From: Tupaia tana
Taxonomy: Eukaryota > Chordata > Mammalia > Scandentia > Tupaiidae
Reading direction: 5' to 3'
Assembly: GCA_026018925.1 (NCBI GenBank)
Contig: JAKSZU010000050.1
Span: forward strand, 930,001 to 994,000
Length of the DNA stretch: 64,000 nucleotides
The notes beneath the pieces were generated by a model. The model was not told the origin of the DNA. It saw only the letters and a list, made by a program, of their open reading frames with translations, and did not search any database. The translations under genes and the position numbers were made by a program. Shown piece by piece: positions 1 through 10,377 of this stretch; the stretch's first letter is position 1, and every line of letters starts with the position of its first letter.

Positions 1-168
1 CTAGGGTTAGGGTTAGGTCTATGGTTTGATTTAGGCATCATGTTAAGTTACGTTTGTACTTAGTTTGAGTGAGTAAGTTTAGGGCTACTGTTAGTTTTCG
101 GTTCAGTGTTACGGTTAGAGTAAGCGTGAGGGTCAGTTTAGGGTTCGAGTTGAGCATAAGGTGTCCGC
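1..168 (+). repeat. Representative satellite monomer
   Basis: This first monomer shows the plan shared by the rest. The first third is telomere-like, with TTAGGG at 7-12 and a TTAGGT derivative after it. The middle holds the CTACTGTTAG block and the CpG-bearing TTCGGTTC and TTACGG motifs. The last third is G-rich and ends in GTGTCCGCC at 161-169, the most C-rich and least telomere-like part. In a phase starting at base 1, the consensus divides into 28 hexamers, many of them one or two changes from TTAGGG. The window starting exactly on the chosen boundary is a coincidence of the phase used. Confidence 0.9.
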
Positions 169-3100
169 CTAGAGTTAGGGTTAGGTCTGTGGTTTGAGTT
201 AGGTTTCAGGTTAGGATAGGTTTGAACTTAGTTTGAGGGAGTAAATTTAGGGGTACTCTTAGTTTTCGGTCCAGTGTTACGGTTGGAGATAGCGTCAGGG
301 TAGGTTAGGGTTGGGGTTGAGCTTCAGGTGTCTGCCTAGGGTTAGGGTTAGGTCTATGGTTTGATTTAGGCTTCAGGTTAGGTTAGGTTTGAACTTAGTT
401 TGAGGGAGTAAGTTTAGGGCTACTGTTAGTTTTTGGTTAACTTTTACAATTGGAATAAGCGTCAGGGTCAGGTTAGGTTTGGGGTTGAGCTTAAGGTTTC
501 TGCCTAGGGTTAGGGTTAGGTCTGTGGTTTGAGTTAGGCTTCAGGTTAGGATAGGTTAGAACTTATTTTGAGGAGTAAATTTAGGGGTACGGTTAGTTTC
601 GGTTCAGTGTTATGGTTGGATATAGCATCAGGGTCAGGTTACGGTTGAGGATGCGCTTCAGGTGTCCACCTAGGTTTAGGGTTAGGTCTAAGGTTTGAGT
701 TAGGCTTCAGGTTAGGTTAGGTTTGAACTTAGTTTGAGGGAGTAAGGTTAGGGCTACTCTTAGTTTTCGGATCAGTGTTACGATTGGAGTTAGCATGAGG
801 GCAGGTTAGGGTTGGGGTTGAGCTTAAGGTGTCTTCCTAGGGTTAGGGTTAGGTCTATGATTTGATTTAGGCTTCAGGTTAGGTTAGGTTTGAACTTAGT
901 TTGAGGGAGTCAGTTTAGGGCTACTGTGAGTTTTCGCTTAACTGTTACGGTTGGAGTAAGCGTCAGGGTCAGGTTAGATTTGGGGTTGAGCTTAAGGTGT
1001 CCGCCTAGGGTTAGGGTTAGGTGTATGGTGTGATTTAGGCTTCAGGTTAGGTTAGGTTTGAACTTAGTTTGAGGGAGTAAGTTTAGGGCTACTGTTAGTT
1101 TTCGTTTAACTGTTACGGTTGGAGTAAGCGTCAGTGTCAGGTTAGGGTGGGGGTTAAACATAAGGTGTCCGCCTAGGGTTAGGGTTAGGTCTATGGTTTC
1201 ATTTAGGCTTCAGGTTAGGTTAGGATTGAACTTAGTTTGAGGGAGTAAGTTTAGGGCTACTGTTAGTTTTCGTTTCAGTGTTACGGTTGGATTTAGCCTC
1301 AGGGTCAGGTTAGGGTTGGGGTTAAGCTTAAGGTGTCCGCCGAGGGATAGGGTTAGGTGTATGGTTTGATTTAGGCTTCAGGTTAGGTTAGGTTTGAACT
1401 TAGTTTGAGGGAGTAAGTTTAGAGCTACTGTTAGTTTTCGGGAAACTGTTACTGTTGGAGTTAGCGTGAGGGCCAGGTTAGGGTTGGGGTTGAGATTAAG
1501 GTGTCCACCTAGGGTTAGGGTTAGGTGTATGGTTTGATTTAGGCTTTAGGTTAGGTTAGGTTTGAAGTTAGTTTGAGGGAGTAACTTTAGGGCTACTGTT
1601 AGTTTTCGGTTAACTGTTACGGTTGGAGTAAGCGTCACGGTCAGGTAAGGGTGGGGCTTAAGCATAAGGTGTCCGCCTAGGGTTAGGGTTAGGTCTATGG
1701 TTTCATTTACGCTTCAGGTTAGGTTAGGTTTGAACTTAGTTTGAGGGGGTACGTTTAGGGCTACTGTTAGTTTTCGGTTCAGTGTTACGGTTGGAGATAG
1801 CGTCATGGTCAAGTTTGGGTTGGGGTTGAGATTCAGGTGTCCGCCTAGGGTTAGGATTAGGTCTATGCTTTGAGTTAGGCTTCAGGTTAGGTTAGGTTTG
1901 AACTTAGTTTGAGGGAGTAAGTTTAGGCCTATTGTATTTTTCGGTTCAGTGTTACGGTTGAATTTACCCTCAGGGTCAGGTTAGGGTTGGGGTCACGCTT
2001 AAGGTGTCCGCCTAGGGTTAGGGTTAGGTCTATTGTTTGAGTTAGGCTTCAGGTTAGGTTAGGTTTGAACTTAGTTTGAGGGAGTAAGTTTAGGGCTACT
2101 GTTAGTTTTCGGTTCAGTGTTACGGTTGGAGTTAGAGTGAGGGTCAGGTTAGGGTTGGGTTGAGCTTAAGGTGTCTGCCTAGGGTAAGGGTTAGGTCTAT
2201 GGTTTGAATTAGGCTTCAGGTTAGGTTAGGTTTGAACTTAGTTTGAGGGAGTAAGTTTAGGGCTACTGTTAGTTTTCGGGTAACTGTTACTGTTGGAGTT
2301 AGCGTCAGGTCCAGGTTAGGTTTGGTGTTGAGCTTAAGGTGTCCGCCTAGGGTTAGGGTTATGTGTATGGTTTGATTTAGGCTTCAGCTTAGGTTAGGTT
2401 TGAACTTAGTTTGAGGGAGTAAGTTTAGGGCTACTGTTAGTTTTCGTTTAACTGTTACGGTTGGAATAAGCGTCAGGGTCAGGTTAGGGTGGGGGTTAAG
2501 CATAAGGTGTCCGCCTAGGGTTAGGGTTAGGTCTATGGTTTCATTTAGGCTTCAGGTTAGGTTAGGATTGAACTTAGTTTGAGGGAGTAAGTTTAGGGCT
2601 ACTGTTAGTTTTCGGTTCAGTGTTACGGTTGGAGTTAGCGTGAGGGTCAGGTTAGGTTTGGGGTTGAGGTTAAGGTGTCCGCCTAGGGTTAGGGTTATGT
2701 CTGTGGATAGAGTTAGTCTTCACGTTAGGTTAGGTTTGAACTTAGTTTGAAGGTGTTAGTTTAGGGTTACTGTTAGTTTTCGGTTCAGCGTTACGGTTGG
2801 AGAGAGAGTCATGGTCAAGTTAGGGTTGGGATTAAGATTCAGGTGTCCGCCTAGGGTTAGGGTTAGGTCAATGGTTTGAGTTAGGCTTCAGGTTAGGTTA
2901 GGTTTGAACTTAGTTTGAGTTAGTAAGTTTAGGCCTATTTTATTTTTCGGTTCAGTGATAAGCTTGAATTTAGCCTCAGGGTCAGGTTAGGGTTGGGGTT
3001 AAGCTTAAGGTGTCCGCCTAGGGTTAGGGTTAGGTCTGTGGTTTGAGTTAGGCTTCAGGTTAGGTTAGGTTTGAACTTAGTTTGAGAGAGTAAGTTTAGG

Positions 3101-3869
3101 GCTACTCTTAGTTTTCAGGTAACTGTTACGATTGAAGTTGGCGTCAGGGCCAGGTTATGTTTGGGGTTGAGCTTAAGGTGTCCGCCTGGGGTTACGGTTA
3201 GGTGTATGGTTCGATTTAGGCTTCAGGTTAGGTTAGGTTTGAACTTAGTTTGAGGGAGTAAGTTTAGGGCTACTGTTAGTTTTCTGTTCAGTATTATGGT
3301 TGGAGTTAGCCTCAGGGTCTGGTTAGGTTTGGGGTTGAGCTTAAGGTGTCCGCGTAGTGTTAGGGTTAGGTGTATGGTTTGATTTAGTCTTCAGGTTAGG
3401 TTAGGATTGAACTTAGTTTGAGGGTGTAAGTTTAGGGCTACTGTTAGTTTTTCGGGTAACTGTTACAGTTGGAATTAGCGTCAAGGCCAGTTTAGGGTTG
3501 AGGTTGAGCTTAAGGTGTCCGCCTAGGGTTAGGGTTAGGTGTATGGTTTGATTTAGGCTTCAGGTTAGGTTGGGTTTGAAGTTAGTTTGAGGGAGTAAGT
3601 TTAGGGCTACTGTTAGTTTTCGTTTAACTGTTACGGTTGGAGAAAGCGTCAGGGTCAGGTTAGGGTATGGGATAAGAATAAGGTGTCCGTCTAGGGTTAG
3701 GGTTAGGTCTATGATTTGATTTAGGCTTCAGGTTAGGTTAGCTTTGAACTTGGTTTGAGGGAGTCAGTTTAGGGCTTCTGTTAGTTTTCTGTTCAGTATT
3801 ATGGTTGGAGTTAGCGTCAGGGTCAGGTTAGGGTTGGGGTTGAGCTTAAGTTGTCCGCCTAGGGATAGG

Positions 3870-4200
3870 GTTAGGTCTGTGGTTTGAGTTAGGCTTCAGG
3901 TTAGATTAGGATTGAACTTAGTTTGCGGGAGTAAGTTTAGGGCTACTCTTAGTTTTCGGGTAACAGTTACTGTTGGAGTTAGTGTCAGGGCCATGTTAGG
4001 GTTGGGGTTGAGTTTAAGGTGTCCGCCTAGGGTTAGGGTTAGGTCTATGGTTTCATTTAGGCTTCAGGTAAGGTTAGGATTGAACTTAGTTCGAGGGAGT
4101 AAGTTTAGGGCTACTGGTAGTTTTCGGTTCAGTGTTACAGTTGGAGATAGCGTCAGGGTCAGGTTATGGTTGGGGTTGAGCTTCAGGTGTCCGCCTAGGG
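3870..4200 (+). repeat. Three-monomer cassette, copy 1 of 4
   Basis: The monomers carry in order: CGGGTAAC with TTACTGTTGG and TTAGTGTCAGG; then a TTTCATTT monomer with the unusual TTCAGGTAAGG and CTACTGGTAG or CTACTGGTAGT; then GGAGATAGCG with GGTTATGGTTGGGG. The same combination is found near 5886-6216, 8930-9201 and 10047-10377. The anchor TTCAGGTAAGG moves by 2016 bp (12 monomers), then 2985 bp (18 monomers less 39 bp). The total from copy 1 to copy 4 is 6177 bp (37 monomers less 39 bp). The missing 39 bp is the deletion at 8899-9027. Confidence 0.8.
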
Positions 4201-4889
4201 TTAGGGATAGGTCTATGGTTTGAGTTAGGCTTCAGGTTAGGTTAGGTTTGAACTTAGTTTGAGGGAGTAAGTTTAGGGCTACTGTTAGTTTTCGGTTCAG
4301 TGTTATGGTGGGACTTAGCGTGAGGGTCAAGTTAGGGTTGGGGTTTAGCTTAAGGTGTCCGCCTAGGGTTAGGGTTAGGTGTATGGTTTCATTTAGGCTT
4401 CAGGTTAGGTTAGGTTTGAACTTAGTTTGAGGGAGTAAGTTTTGGGCTACTGTTAGTTTTCGGTTAACTGTTACAGTTGGAGTAAGCGTCAGGGTAAGGT
4501 TAGGTTTGGGGTTGAAGTTAAGGTGTCCGCCTAGGGTTAGGGTTAGGTGTATGGTTTGATTTAGGCTTCAGGTTAGGTTAGGTTTGAACTTAGTTTGAGG
4601 GAGTAAGTTTAGGGCTACTGTTAGTTTTCGGTTCAGTATTATGGTTGGAGTTAGCGTCAGGGTCAGGTTAGGTTTGGAGTTGAGCTTAAGGTGTCCGCCT
4701 AGGGTTAGCGTTAGGTCTGTGGTTTGATTTAGGCTTCAGGTTAGGTTACGTTTCAACTTAGTTTGAGTGAGTAAGTTTAGGGCTACTGTTAGTTTTCGGT
4801 TCAGTGTTACGGTTGTAGATAGCGTCAGGGTCAGGTTAGGGTTGGGGTTGAGCTTCAGTTGTCCGCCTATTGTTAGGGTTAGGTCTATG

Positions 4890-5877
4890 ATTTGAGTTAG
4901 GCTTCAGGTTAGGTTAGGTTTGAACTTAGTTTGAGCGAGTAAGTTTAGGGCTACTCTGAGTTTTCGGTTCACTGATATGGTTGGAGTTAGCCTGGAGTTC
5001 AGGTTAGGGTTGGGGTTCAGCTTAAGGTGTCCGCCTAGGGTTAGGGTTAGGTGTATGGTTTGATTTAGACTTCAGGTTATGTTAGGTTTGAACTTAGTTT
5101 GAGGGAGTAAGTTTAGGACTACTGTTAGTTTTCGGGAAACTGTTATGGTTGCAGTTAGCGTCAGGGCCAGGTTAGGGTTGGGGTTGAGATTAAGGTGTCC
5201 ACCTAGGGTTTGGTTTAGGTGTATGGTTTGATTTAGGCTTCAGGTTATGTTAGGGTTTAAGTTAGTTTGAGGGAGTAAGTTTAGGGTTACTCTTAGCTTT
5301 CGGTTAACTGTTACAGTTGGAGTAAGCATCAGGGTCAGAGTAGGGTGGGGGTTAAGCATAAGGTGTCCGCCTAGGGTTAGGGTTAGGTCTACGATTTGAT
5401 TTAGGCTTCAGGTTAGGTTAAGATTGAACTTAGTTTGAGGGAGTCAGTTTAGGGCTACTGTTAGTTTTCGGTTAACTGTTACGGTTGGAGTAAGCGTCGG
5501 GGTCAGGTTAGGTTTGGGGTTGAGCTTAAGGTGTCCGCCTAGGGTTAGGGTTAGGTCTATGGTTTCATTTAGGCTTCAGGTTAGGTTAGGTTTGAACTTA
5601 GTTTGAGGGAGTAAGTTTAGGGCTACTGTTAGTTTTCGGTTGAGTGTTACGGTTGGATTTAGCCTCAGGGTCAGGTTAGGGTTGGGGTTAAGCTTCAGGT
5701 GTCCGCCTAGGGTTAGGGTTAGGTCTATTGTTTGAGTTAGGCTTCAGGTTAGGTTAGGTTTGAACTTAGTTTGAGTGAGTAAGTTTAGGGCTACAGTTAA
5801 TTTTTGGTTCAGTGTTACGTTTGGTGTTAGCGTGAGGGTCCGGTTAGGGTTGGGGTTGAGCTTAAGGTGTCCGCCTA
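4890..5877 (+). repeat. 12-monomer-offset duplication, left copy
   Basis: This segment of nearly six monomers recurs at 6906-7893 with an offset of exactly 2016 bp (12 x 168). It carries rare markers found in both copies, such as CTCTGAGTTTTCGG, TTCACTGATATGG and CCTGGAGTTCAGG. I noticed one difference inside the pair (CGTCAGGGCC here, CGTCATGGCC in the other copy). Similarity ends at about 5877, where this copy reads CCGCCTATGG. Confidence 0.9.
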
Positions 5878-6905
5878 TGGTTAGGGTTAGGTCTGTGGTT
5901 TGAGTTAGACTTCAGGTTAGGTTAGGTTTGAACTTAGTTTGAGGGAGTAAGTTTAGGTCTACTCTTAGTTTACGGGTAACTGTTACTGTTGGAGTTAGTG
6001 TCAGGGCCAGGTTAGGGTGGGGGTTGAGCTTAAGGTGTCCGCCTAGGGTTTGGGTTAGGTTTATGGTTTCATTTAGGCTTCAGGTAAGGTTAGGATTGAA
6101 CTTAGTTTCAGGGAGAAAGTTTAGGGCTACTGGTAGTATTCGGTTCAGTGTTACGGTTGGAGATAGCGTCAGGGTCAGATTATGGTTGGGGTTGAGCTTC
6201 AGGTGTCCGCCTAGAGTTAGGGTTAGGTCTATGGTTTGAGTTAGGCATCAGGTTAGGTTAGGTTTGAACTTAGTTTGAGGGTGTAAGTTTAGGGTTACTG
6301 TTAATTTTCGGTTCAGTGTTACGGCTGGACTTAGCGTGAGGGTCAGGTTAGGGTTGGGGTTGAGCTTAAGGTGTCCGCCTAGGGTTAGGGTTAGGTGTAT
6401 GGTTTGATTTACGCCTCAGGTTAGGTTATGTTTGAACTTAGTTTGAGAGAGTCAGTTTAGGGCTACTGTTAGTTTTCGGGTAACTGTTACGATTGGAGTT
6501 AGCGTCAGGGCCAGGTTATGTTTGGGGTTGAGCTTAAGGTGTCCGCCTAGGGTTAGGGTTAGGTGTATTGTTCGATTTAGGCTTCAGGTTAGATTAGGTT
6601 TGAACTTAGTTTGAGGGAGTAAGTTTAGTGCTACTGTTAGTTTTCGGGAAACTGTTACGGTTGGAGTTAACGTCAGGGCCAGGTTAGGGTTGGGGTTGAG
6701 CTTAAGGTGTCCGCCTAGGGTTAGGGTTAGGTGTATGTTTTGATTTAGGCTTCAGGTTAGGTTAGGTTTGAACTTAGTTTGAGGGAGTAAGTTTAGGGCT
6801 ACTGTTAGTTTTCGGTTAAGTGTTACGGTTGGAGTAAGCGTCAGGGTCAGGTTATGGTTGGGGTTGAGCTTCAGGTGTCCGCCTAGGGTTAGGGTTAGGT
6901 CTATG

Positions 6906-7893
6906 GTTTGAGTTAGGCTTCAGGTTAGGTTAGGTTTGAACTTAGTTTGAGCGAGTAAGTTTAGGGCTACTCTGAGTTTTCGGTTCACTGATATGGTTGG
7001 AGTTAGCCTGGAGTTCAGGTTAGGGTTGGGGTTCAGCTTAAGGTGTCCGCCTAGGGTTAGGGTTAGGTGTATGGTTTGATTTAGACTTCAGGTTATGTTA
7101 GGTTTGAACTTAGTTTGAGGGAGTAAGTTTAGGACTACTGTTAGTTTTCGGGAAACTGTTATGGTTGCAGTTAGCGTCATGGCCAGGTTAGGGTTGGGGT
7201 TGAGATTAAGGTGTCCACCTAGGGTTTGGTTTAGGTGTATGGTTTGATTTAGGCTTCAGGTTATGTTAGGGTTTAAGTTAGTTTGAGGGAGTAAGTTTAG
7301 GGTTACTCTTAGCTTTCGGTTAACTGTTACAGTTGGAGTAAGCATCAGGGTCAGAGTAGGGTGGGGGTTAAGCATAAGGTGTCCGCCTAGGGTTAGGGTT
7401 AGGTCTACGATTTGATTTAGGCTTCAGGTTAGGTTAAGATTGAACTTAGTTTGAGGGAGTCAGTTTAGGGCTACTGTTAGTTTTCGGTTAACTGTTACGG
7501 TTGGAGTAAGCGTCGGGGTCAGGTTAGGTTTGGGGTTGAGCTTAAGGTGTCCGCCTAGGGTTAGGGTTAGGTCTATGGTTTCATTTAGGCTTCAGGTTAG
7601 GTTAGGTTTGAACTTAGTTTGAGGGAGTAAGTTTAGGGCTACTGTTAGTTTTCGGTTGAGTGTTACGGTTGGATTTAGCCTCAGGGTCAGGTTAGGGTTG
7701 GGGTTAAGCTTCAGGTGTCCGCCTAGGGTTAGGGTTAGGTCTATTGTTTGAGTTAGGCTTCAGGTTAGGTTAGGTTTGAACTTAGTTTGAGTGAGTAAGT
7801 TTAGGGCTACAGTTAATTTTTGGTTCAGTGTTACGTTTGGTGTTAGCGTGAGGGTCCGGTTAGGGTTGGGGTTGAGCTTAAGGTGTCCGCCTA
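6906..7893 (+). repeat. 12-monomer-offset duplication, right copy
   Basis: This is the near-identical partner of 4890-5877. The flanks show how it joined. The sequence just left of it (6717-6905) and its first bases continue at 7893-8116 as a second copy, offset by 1176 bp (7 x 168). The block therefore looks inserted or converted into the middle of a pre-existing run, with the run resuming on its other side. Confidence 0.88.
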
Positions 7894-8116
7894 GGGTTAG
7901 GGTTAGGTGTATGTTTTGATTTAGGCTTCAGGTTAGGTTAGGTTTGAACTTAGTTTGAGGGAGTAAGTTTAGGGCTACTGTTAGTTTTCGGTTAAGTGTT
8001 ACGGTTGGAGTAAGCGTCAGGGTCAGGTTATGGTTGGGGTTGAGCTTCAGGTGTCCGCCTAGGGTTAGGGTTAGGTCTATGGTTTGAGTTAGGCTTCAGG
8101 TTAGGTTAGGTTTGAA
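7879..8116 (+). repeat. 7-monomer-offset duplication of 6703-6940
   Basis: Both copies carry the unusual TGTATGTTTTGATT, then GGTTAAGTGTTACGG, GGAGTAAGCG and GGTTATGGTTGGGG in the same order. The offset is 1176 bp, seven monomers. They diverge at about 6950 and 8126, where one reads GAGCGAG and the other GAGGGAG. Confidence 0.85.
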
Positions 8117-8898
8117 CTTAGTTTGAGGGAGTAAGTTTAGGGCTACTGTTAGTTTTCGGGAAACTGTTACGGTTGGAATTAGCGTCAGGACAAGGTTAGG
8201 TTTGGGGTTGAGCTTAAGGTGTCCGCCTAGGGTTAGGGTTAGGTGTGTGGTTTGATTTAGGCTTCAGGTTAGGTTAGGTTTGAACTTAGTTTGAGGGAGT
8301 AAGTTTAGGGCTACTGTTAGTTTTCGGTTCAGTGTTATGGTTGGAGTTAGCGTGAGGGTCAGGTTAGGGTTGGGGTTGAGCTTAAGGTGACCGCCTAGGG
8401 TTAGGGTTAGGTCTGTTGTTTGAGTTAGACTTCAGGTTAGGTTAGGTTTGAACTTAGTTTGAAGGAGTAAGTTTAGAGCTACTGTTAGTTTTCGGTTCAG
8501 TGTTACGGTTGGAGATAGCGTCAGGGTCAAGTTAGGGTTGGGGTTGACATTCAAGTGTCCGCCTAGGGTTAGGGTTATGTCTATGGTTTGAGTTAGTCTT
8601 CAGGTAAGGTTAGGATTGAACTTAGTTTGAGAGAGTAAGTTTAGGGCTACAGTTAGTTTTCGGTTCAGTGTTACGGTTGTACTTAGCGTGAGGGTCAGGT
8701 TAGGGTTGGGGTGGAGCTTAAGCTGTCCGCCTAGAGTTAGCGTTAGGTCTATGGTTTGAGTTAGGCTTCAGGTTAGGTTAGGTTTGAACTTAGTTTGAGG
8801 GAGTAAGTTTAGGGCTACCGTTAGTTTTCGGTTAACTGTTACGGTTGGAGTAAGCGTCAGGGTCAGGTTAGGGTTGGGGTTAAGCTTAAGGTGTCCGC

Positions 8899-9027
8899 CT
8901 AGGGTTAGGGTTAGGTCTATTGTTTGAGTTAGTAAGTTTAGGGCTACTCTTAGTTTTCGGGTAACTGTTACTGTTGGAGTTAGTGTCAGGTCCAGGTTAG
9001 GTTTGGGGTTGAGCTTAAGGTGTCCGC
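8899..9027 (+). repeat. Short 129-bp monomer with a 39-bp internal deletion
   Basis: The boundary-to-boundary distance is 129 bp instead of 168. The sequence passes from TTTGAGTTAG straight to TAAGTTTAGGG at about 8930. The 39 bp that normally lie between, holding the TTCAGGTTAGG and TGAACTTAG blocks, are missing. The left part matches the GTCTATTG subtype. The right part matches the CGGGTAAC/TTACTG subtype of the three-monomer cassette. The junction therefore looks like a short-homology deletion or an out-of-register join between two subtypes. Confidence 0.9.
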
Positions 9028-10046
9028 CAAGGGTTTGGGTTAGGTCTATGGTTTCATTTAGGCTTCAGGTAAGGTTAGGATTGAACTTAGTTTCATGGAG
9101 AAAGTTTAGGGCTACTGGTAGTTTTCGGTTCAGTGTTACGGTTGGAGATAGCGTCAGGGTCAGGTTATGGTTGGGGTTGAGCTTCAGGTGTCCGCCTAGA
9201 GTTAGGGTTAGGTGTATGGTTTGATTTAGGCTTCAGGTAAGGTTAGGATTGAACTTAGTTTGAGGGAGTAAGTTTAGGGCTACTGTTAGTTTTCGGGTAA
9301 CTGTTAGGATTGGAGTTAGCGTCAGGGCCAGGTTATGGTTGGGGTTGAGCTTAAGGTGTCCGCCTAGGGTTACGGTTAGGTGTATGGTTTGATTTAGGCT
9401 TCAGGTTAGGTTATGTTTGAACTTAGTTTGAGGGAGTAAGTTTAGGGCTACTGTTATTTTTCGGTTAACTGTTACGGTTGGAGTAAACATCAGGGTCAGG
9501 TTAGGTTTGGGGTTGAGCTTAAGGTGTCCGCTTAGGGTTAGCGTTAGATGTATGGTTTGAGTTAGGCTTCAGGTTAGGTTAGGTTTGAACTTAGTTTGAG
9601 GGTGTAAGTTTAGGGCTACTGTTAGTTTTTCGGGTAACTGATACCGTTGGAATTAGCGTCAGGCCCTGGTTAGTGTTGGGGTAGAGCTTAAGGTGTCCGC
9701 GTAGGGTTAGGGTTAGGTGTATGGCTTGATTTAGGCTTCAGGTTAGGTTATGGTTGAACTTAGTTTGAGGGAGTAAGTTTAGGGCTACTGTTAGTTTTCG
9801 GTTAACTGTTACAGTTGGAGTAAGCATCAGGGTCAGGTTAGGTTTGGGTTGAAGTTAAGGTGTCCGCCTAGGGTTAGGGTTAGTTGTATGGTTTGATTTA
9901 GGCTTCAGCTTAGGTTAGGTTTGAACATAGTTTGACGGAGTAAGTTTAGGGCTACTGATAGTTTTTGGTTCAGTGTTACGTTTGGAGTTAGCGTGAGGGT
10001 CCGGTTAGGGTTGGGGTTGAGCTTAAGGTGTCCGCCTAGGGTTAGG

Positions 10047-10377
10047 GTTAGGTCTGTGGTTTGAGTGAGGCTTCAGGTTAGGTTAGGTTTGAACTTAGTT
10101 TGAGGGAGTAAGTTTAGGGCTACTCTTAGTTTTCGGGTAACTGTTACTGTTGGAGTTAGTGTCAGGGCCAGGTTAGGGTTGGGGTTGAGCTTACGGTGTC
10201 CCCCTAGGGTTAGGGTTAGGTCTATGGTTTCATTTAGGCTTCAGGTAAGGTTAGGATTGAACTTAGTTTGAGGGAGTAAGTTTAGGGCTACTGGTAGTTT
10301 TCGGTTCAGTGTTACAGTTGGAGATAGCGTCAGGGTCAGGTTATGGTTGGGGTTGAGCTTCAGGTATCCGCCTAGTG
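10047..10377 (+). repeat. Three-monomer cassette, copy 4 of 4
   Basis: It has the same order of subtype markers as 3870-4200: CGGGTAAC with TTACTG, TTTCATTT with TTCAGGTAAGG and CTGGTAG, then GGAGATAGCG with GGTTATGG. Copies 1 and 4 resemble each other more than copies 2 and 3. Copies 2 and 3 share GGGTTTGGGTTAGG and GAGAAAGTTTAGG. Confidence 0.75.

Larger units (their letters stand above)
1..4889 (+). repeat. Left region of diverged satellite monomers
   Basis: About 29 monomers of mixed subtype. I found no block here longer than a few monomers that recurs nearly identically elsewhere, so this part looks less recently homogenised than the region right of 14 kb. Monomers vary by point changes and 1-2 bp indels. 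A three-monomer cassette at about 3870-4200 recurs three more times to the right. The only open frame, at 3912-4223 (103 codons), is a translation of the satellite. No gene is present. Confidence 0.85.

Noticed and set aside
99-118. CENP-B-box-like motif around TTTTCGGTTCAGTG in many monomers
   Set aside because: The first half (TTCG, four bases, A) fits the box, but the required CGGG after two more bases is absent: the sequence reads GTTA there. A centromeric role is not supported.
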